DNA of 64,000 nucleotides, taken from assembly GCA_040544425.1 (NCBI GenBank), contig JBEONO010000010.1, positions 62,001 to 126,000 of the forward strand, written 5' to 3'. This document shows positions 60,252 to 64,000 of this stretch, piece by piece. Within the stretch, counting starts at the first letter, position 1; each line of letters starts with the position of its first letter. The position numbers were made by a program, and so were the translations under genes. A model generated the notes under the pieces. That model was not told where the DNA came from and did no database searches. It saw only the letters and a list, made by a program, of their open reading frames with translations. Origin of the DNA: Solimicrobium sp040544425 (lineage in GTDB: Bacteria > Pseudomonadota > Gammaproteobacteria > Burkholderiales > Burkholderiaceae_D).

Positions 60252-62471
60252 TTAAAAGCGATAAGTCGCGGTGAGCAATGCGGTCCGACCGATACCCGGT
60301 ACGGCACGGCCGCCATCTGATTGAATCAATGCATCGTAGTAGTTCTTGTTGGTCAGATTCAGGATATTCACGCGGAGGTCGTACTTCGGCTGGTGATAGG
60401 CCAGCGTGGCATCCCAGCGGGTGTAGCCGGGCACCGAGACCAGATCGATATTGCCATGCGGGAGAGTGGCAGAAATCCCGCTGTCGGCGACAAAGCGCGG
60501 TGACATGTAAAACGCACCGGTCCCGATTTGCCAGGTCGGATCGATGTCGTAAGTAGCCCAGAGATTGAAGGTGTCTTTCGGCGTGTTGGCCGGAACGCTG
60601 CCCGACGTGCCGTCGACCGTGTTCAGCACTTTTGGATCGAGATGCATATAGCCGCCGGATACCTGCAGGCTGTCCGTAACGTGACCGACCGCGCCCAGCG
60701 TTGCGCCCTTGATCAGCCAGTTGCCGTCAGCCTGATATTCACCGTTGGACGCGCTGTAGACATTGTTTTGCTTTTCATTGAAGGCGGCCAACGACAGCAT
60801 CAATTGGTCTCTGAGCAGATTCCATTTCGCGCCGAGTTCATAGGAGCGCGTACTGGTCGGTGGCAAATTTTGCTGACCGTTGGTCAGCGTCATTTGCTCC
60901 AGCAGGGGATTGAACGAGGTGCCGTACGAGACGTAATACGATTGCATATCAGAAGGCTGATAAATGACACCTTCGCGCAAACTGGTAAAGCTGGTGTCCT
61001 GGTTCGCCTGGGCCGGCAGGCTGATCGAATTGTGAAGGTGCGCATCGAACCGATCCCAGCGCACCCCGCTGATCACTTTCCATTCCGTGTTCAGGCTGAT
61101 GGTGTCATTGAGATACAGGCCGACCGTATCGGCACTCGATCGCGCCAGATTGCCTGTGGCTGTAGTGACTGTTGCCGGCGATGCCGTGCTTGGGTTCTGC
61201 AACGAGACAAATCCGATATAGCCGGTGGGCAGACCGGCACCGGTGCGGCTCATGGATTGATTGCTGTAGCTGTCATGGCCGAATTCGGCACCGAAGATCA
61301 GCTCGTGCTTGACCGGACCGGTATCGAACCTTGCGATCAGATCAGTCTGATTATCGATACTGGTATCAACAATATTACGATCATGACTTTGCAGTTCCAC
61401 CCACAGATTGGCTGGATTGTATGCGCCGAATGCCGGTGGGGTAATCACGCCGCTTTTGCTGGCGCTGGTGTTAGAACTGGTACTGAGCGCATGCGCCGCC
61501 GATTCCTGTGCGTCGGTGGTGTAGCGGTTGAACTGGGTCTGGTTGCGCAGTTCCAGATGATCGTTGAACCTGTGTTTGATCACGCCGTTGAGCATCGCGA
61601 TGTCCTGGTCGGTATGGTCGCTGGCCAGGCCGTAATAGCTGTCGCGTGTCGCCGTAAGCGGATGGCCGTTCAGCGTCTGCACGCCATAATCGGGCATGTC
61701 ATTGTTGTGTTGCAGCAGAGCAGACAGAGTGATTTCAGTTGCCTCGCCGATCCCCAGACGCAGGGTTGGCGCCACGCCGAAATCCTTGTTGGCCATGACA
61801 TCACGGGTGGTTTGCAGATCTTGTGCGAACACGTTCACACGCAGGGCGGACGTGTCAGATAACTGGGTGTTGTCGTCCAGCGTCGTGCGGACGCGGCCAT
61901 CGGAACCGACTGTGCCGGTGACGATCGCAAAATTTCTCGACTGCGCCTGCTTGGTTTCCTGATTGATCACGCCGCCGGTCGATCCCCGTCCGAAAAGCAT
62001 CGACGAGGGACCCTGCAAGACTTCGACCTGTTCCAGATCAAACAGGTCGCGATAATACTGGCCCCGATCGCGGAAGCCATCCATGTAAATATCGGTTCGT
62101 GCCGTGAAGCCGCGCAGATTGATGTTGTTGCCGATCTGTCCGCCTTCAGCGCCGCCGATAGTAATCCCCGGGACATTGCGCAGCGCATCGGCCAGCGACG
62201 TGGCGCCTTGGGCTGCCATCAGATCTTTGTTGACGACGTTGATCGTTTGCGGGATGTCACGCAACGCCGTCGGTATTTTTGCGCCGACATTGGCGGCACC
62301 CGGTACATAGTCGGGTTTGGCTTGCTGTGCGCTGATGACGACTTCAGGTACCCGCTGGCTGCTGTCGGCCATTGCCGTGTCTGCCTCACCGGCCTGTGCG
62401 AGAAGTGGGGCGGAGAATTGTTGGATGGCGAATGCGACCAACATGGCCGATTTTGTTTTGGTACGTATCAT
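60252..62471 (-). CDS. fiu: TonB-dependent siderophore receptor, Fiu type
   Basis: A 739-residue outer-membrane receptor from the ATG at 62471 (AAGGAA ribosome site). A signal peptide ends near APLLAQA. The plug domain contains IPQTINVVNKDLMAAQGATSLADALRNVPG and the barrel ends in ATYRF with C-terminal Phe. Close to catecholate receptors such as Fiu; followed by piuC and the PepSY protein, as in E. coli fiu-ybiX. A Fur box at 62533 controls the operon. An ExbB/TonB set is not in the window. Confidence 0.92.
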   Translation of the reverse strand: MIRTKTKSAMLVAFAIQQFSAPLLAQAGEADTAMADSSQRVPEVVISAQQAKPDYVPGAANVGAKIPTALRDIPQTINVVNKDLMAAQGATSLADALRNVPGITIGGAEGGQIGNNINLRGFTARTDIYMDGFRDRGQYYRDLFDLEQVEVLQGPSSMLFGRGSTGGVINQETKQAQSRNFAIVTGTVGSDGRVRTTLDDNTQLSDTSALRVNVFAQDLQTTRDVMANKDFGVAPTLRLGIGEATEITLSALLQHNNDMPDYGVQTLNGHPLTATRDSYYGLASDHTDQDIAMLNGVIKHRFNDHLELRNQTQFNRYTTDAQESAAHALSTSSNTSASKSGVITPPAFGAYNPANLWVELQSHDRNIVDTSIDNQTDLIARFDTGPVKHELIFGAEFGHDSYSNQSMSRTGAGLPTGYIGFVSLQNPSTASPATVTTATGNLARSSADTVGLYLNDTISLNTEWKVISGVRWDRFDAHLHNSISLPAQANQDTSFTSLREGVIYQPSDMQSYYVSYGTSFNPLLEQMTLTNGQQNLPPTSTRSYELGAKWNLLRDQLMLSLAAFNEKQNNVYSASNGEYQADGNWLIKGATLGAVGHVTDSLQVSGGYMHLDPKVLNTVDGTSGSVPANTPKDTFNLWATYDIDPTWQIGTGAFYMSPRFVADSGISATLPHGNIDLVSVPGYTRWDATLAYHQPKYDLRVNILNLTNKNYYDALIQSDGGRAVPGIGRTALLTATYRF

Positions 62472-62532
62472 GGGATTCCTTTTTTGGATGGTCTGCACAG
62501 CGTGAACGGGATAGTTTTTATTTAATATAAAT

Positions 62533-62551
62533 GAGAATGATTCGCATTATG
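62533..62551 (-). promoter_or_regulatory. Fur box of the siderophore receptor operon
   Basis: On the minus strand CATAATGCGAATCATTCTC matches the 19-base Fur consensus at 15 positions by eye. It lies about 60 bases before the receptor ATG, so iron repression of the operon is expected. Confidence 0.85.
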
Positions 62552-62646
62552 ATTTATAAAATGAGAAAAGTAAATGACTGATGAGCGCTACTTCTATGTT
62601 TCATCTACGATTTGTTGCTTTCGTTATTTTTTAAACCGAGTCACAG

Positions 62647-62682
62647 CCGATTTTTGGTCCGATTTTTTGTCCGATGTTTGGT
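62647..62682. repeat. Three tandem 12-bp repeats before the metal-efflux genes
   Basis: CCGATTTTTGGT, CCGATTTTTTGT and CCGATGTTTGGT run end to end. They lie 30-65 bases before the ATG at 62712 and just upstream of a -10-like TAGAAT (62695-62700), so they overlap the expected -35 region and may be an activator site. Confidence 0.75.
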
Positions 62683-62711
62683 GAATATGTGCGGTAGAAT
62701 CGAGGCCAACT

Positions 62712-63095
62712 ATGAAAACTCTGACTTCATTTCGAGTATCGGTAGCGTGTCTTGCGCTGTTCAGCATGCTGTTTATGCAGCTTGCTGTAGCGGCGTACGC
62801 CTGTCCGATGATGATGGGGAACGCGATTTCGGCAAGCTCTATGGCAAATTGTGATGGCATGGACGCAGAGCAATCTGCTCTTTGCCATCTTCATGCCACA
62901 GGGGATAACGCCAAACAATCTTCCGATAAGCCAGAATTACCGCAGGTTCAACCCTTCGTGCCTGCTGGACTCATGCTGGCAATACAAGTCGTTGATGTCA
63001 CTGAGTCTTCGTCTCAAACACGGCCTGTTTCGCTTTCACTGATCCGTTCAACGGCACCTCCCATCTCCATCCTGCATTGCTGTTTCCGTATTTAG
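62712..63095 (+). CDS. Small exported Cys/His/Met-rich protein
   Basis: A 127-residue protein with a signal peptide (MKTLTSFRVSVACLALFSML, cleavage near AVAAYA). The mature part has metal-ligand clusters: CPMMMG, MANCDGMD, LCHLH and a C-terminal HCCFRI. It lies 75 bases upstream of a TolC-type efflux gene, a setting like czcI before czcC. A role in sensing or binding copper, silver or a divalent metal is likely but inferred. I do not recognise a named family. Confidence 0.7.
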   Translation: MKTLTSFRVSVACLALFSMLFMQLAVAAYACPMMMGNAISASSMANCDGMDAEQSALCHLHATGDNAKQSSDKPELPQVQPFVPAGLMLAIQVVDVTESSSQTRPVSLSLIRSTAPPISILHCCFRI

Positions 63096-63170
63096 TTTTT
63101 CCAGTTTTCTGAACGTACTTGCTGCGCAATGCATGCGCACGTCCCTGGTTCCGGCATTCTGGAGATTTTA

Positions 63171-64000
63171 TGACTTCCCTTTTCAAAACACGCTTGCGTG
63201 TTCGCGTAACAGGTCTGTGTACGTTCGCGCTGCTTTTCTGCCCGAGCACACAGGCGCTGTCCGCTGATTCACTACTTACCCTGGCCCAGGCCCAAAACAT
63301 CGCGCTGACCCGCTCACGACAACTTGCCTCGCAGGATTTGTCTGTGTACTCGTCCCAGGAAATGGCCATTGCCGCCGGCCAGTTGCCCGACCCGGTTCTG
63401 AAACTGGGTATTGATAACCTGCCGGTCACGGGAGCAGATCGTTTAAGTTTGACCAATGATTTTATGACCATGCGCAGAGTCGGCGTCATGCAGGAGTTAA
63501 CCAGCACCGACAAGCGCCATGCCCGTGCAGAGTTGTATGAACGGGCCGCCGACAAAGCGCGCGCGGAAAAAACGGTGACAATCGCGGCGATCCAACGCGA
63601 CACCGCGCTGGCCTGGTTAGATCGATTTTATGCTGAAAAAATGCTTGCAACGATCAAAGAACAGATTGCGCAGAACCGGCTTGAGATAGAGGCTGCCCGG
63701 AGCGCTTATCGTTCAGGTCGCACAAGCCAGTCCGATCTGCTATCGGCCCACAGCGCTTTAGTTCTGATGGAAGACAGGGCCAGTGAAATTCAACAAAAGT
63801 CTCTCAAAGCCATGATCAGCCTGGCGCGCTGGATCGGTAACGCTGCCGATGTGGAACCGGACGACCTTCCTGCAATGGATACGGTCCGACTTGACCCCGC
63901 CATGCTGGACTCGCAGCTGGAGCATCATCCAGAAATTGCGGTATTGAATCAGCAAATCAATTTGGCCCAGGCCGACGCCAGACTGGCGCAAGCCAATAAA
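63171..64000 (+). CDS. TolC-family outer-membrane efflux protein (5' part)
   Basis: The first 276 residues of an outer-membrane efflux protein, cut by the end of the window. A TGGAG ribosome site precedes the ATG at 63171. A signal peptide ends near STQALSADS; the LTLAQAQNIAL opening and coiled-coil repeats (LDRFYAEKMLATIKEQI, RSAYRSGRTSQSDLL) are typical of CzcC/CusC subunits of heavy-metal RND pumps. The RND and adaptor genes would lie downstream, outside the window. Confidence 0.88.

Noticed and set aside
60528..61862. A 444-codon open frame on the plus strand inside the siderophore receptor gene
   Set aside because: It is entirely antisense to a clear TonB receptor, has no ribosome site and its protein is His/Arg-rich without family features; it is a shadow of the receptor reading frame.
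1..64000. CRISPR arrays, insertion sequences, rRNA genes
   Set aside because: No regularly spaced repeats, transposase-like frames with terminal repeats, or rRNA sequences were seen anywhere in the window.

Overview
The window reads as a chromosomal stretch of a motile betaproteobacterium. The best fit is the Oxalobacteraceae / Burkholderiales, with an Undibacterium- or Herminiimonas-like base composition of roughly half GC; this placement is inference from gene content and order, not a computed result. Supporting signs are flhDC as flagellar master regulator next to motAB and a full che cluster, the lepA-lepB-DUF4845-rnc-era-recO-pdxJ chain, and the uvrC-pgsA-tRNA(Gly,Cys,Leu) order.

Layout. 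1-4294: dnaX (3' part), ybaB, recR, a class III CoA-transferase and dnaQ, mostly overlapping and co-directional. 4787-17386: flhDC, a membrane-anchored methyltransferase, motAB, a CheZ-like protein with its own CheY, cheA-W-R-D-B, a second cheY-cheZ pair and an EAL-like/HDOD protein. 17391-22403 (minus): a CheB-CheR-PAS fusion followed by a NarL-type kinase and regulator. 22906-31567: accessory genes, namely a PAS-GGDEF protein with an altered signature, an exported M28 peptidase, a methyl-accepting protein with a C-terminal CheR-tethering pentapeptide, a periplasmic binding protein, an AT-rich orphan gene and a decayed remnant. 31568-45226: yjgA-mog-esterase, pmbA, a peptide transporter, mfd-serB-DUF4870-GST, ispDF, a DUF4404 gene and aceA. 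45535-54501: lepA through pgsA. 54800-55667: four tRNA genes. 55848-64000: a GH39 glycosidase, an amidohydrolase, a Fur-box-controlled siderophore receptor operon and the start of a metal-efflux operon.

The most striking item is the tRNA-Leu(UAA) gene at 55340-55667. Its anticodon loop is split by a 241-nt insertion with the core elements of a small group I intron: matching P7 strands, P8, a P6 hairpin, a GAAA-capped P9, a U before the 5' splice site and a terminal G. The insertion falls between U33 and U34, so it precedes the anticodon. The order uvrC-pgsA-tRNA-Gly-Cys-Leu matches E. coli glyW-cysT-leuZ, which supports the identity of the gene.

Functionally the window joins motility and signal processing (flhDC, mot, che, CheBR-kinase-regulator, MCP) with core information processing (dnaX, recR, dnaQ, mfd, uvrC, era, rnc, lepA), isoprenoid, serine, pyridoxal and molybdopterin enzymes, the glyoxylate shunt and iron/metal homeostasis. 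Several regulatory elements are visible: a palindrome cluster before flhD, an 18-bp perfect palindrome abutting the aceA -35 box, a Fur box before the siderophore receptor, and a triple 12-bp tandem repeat before the metal-efflux genes.
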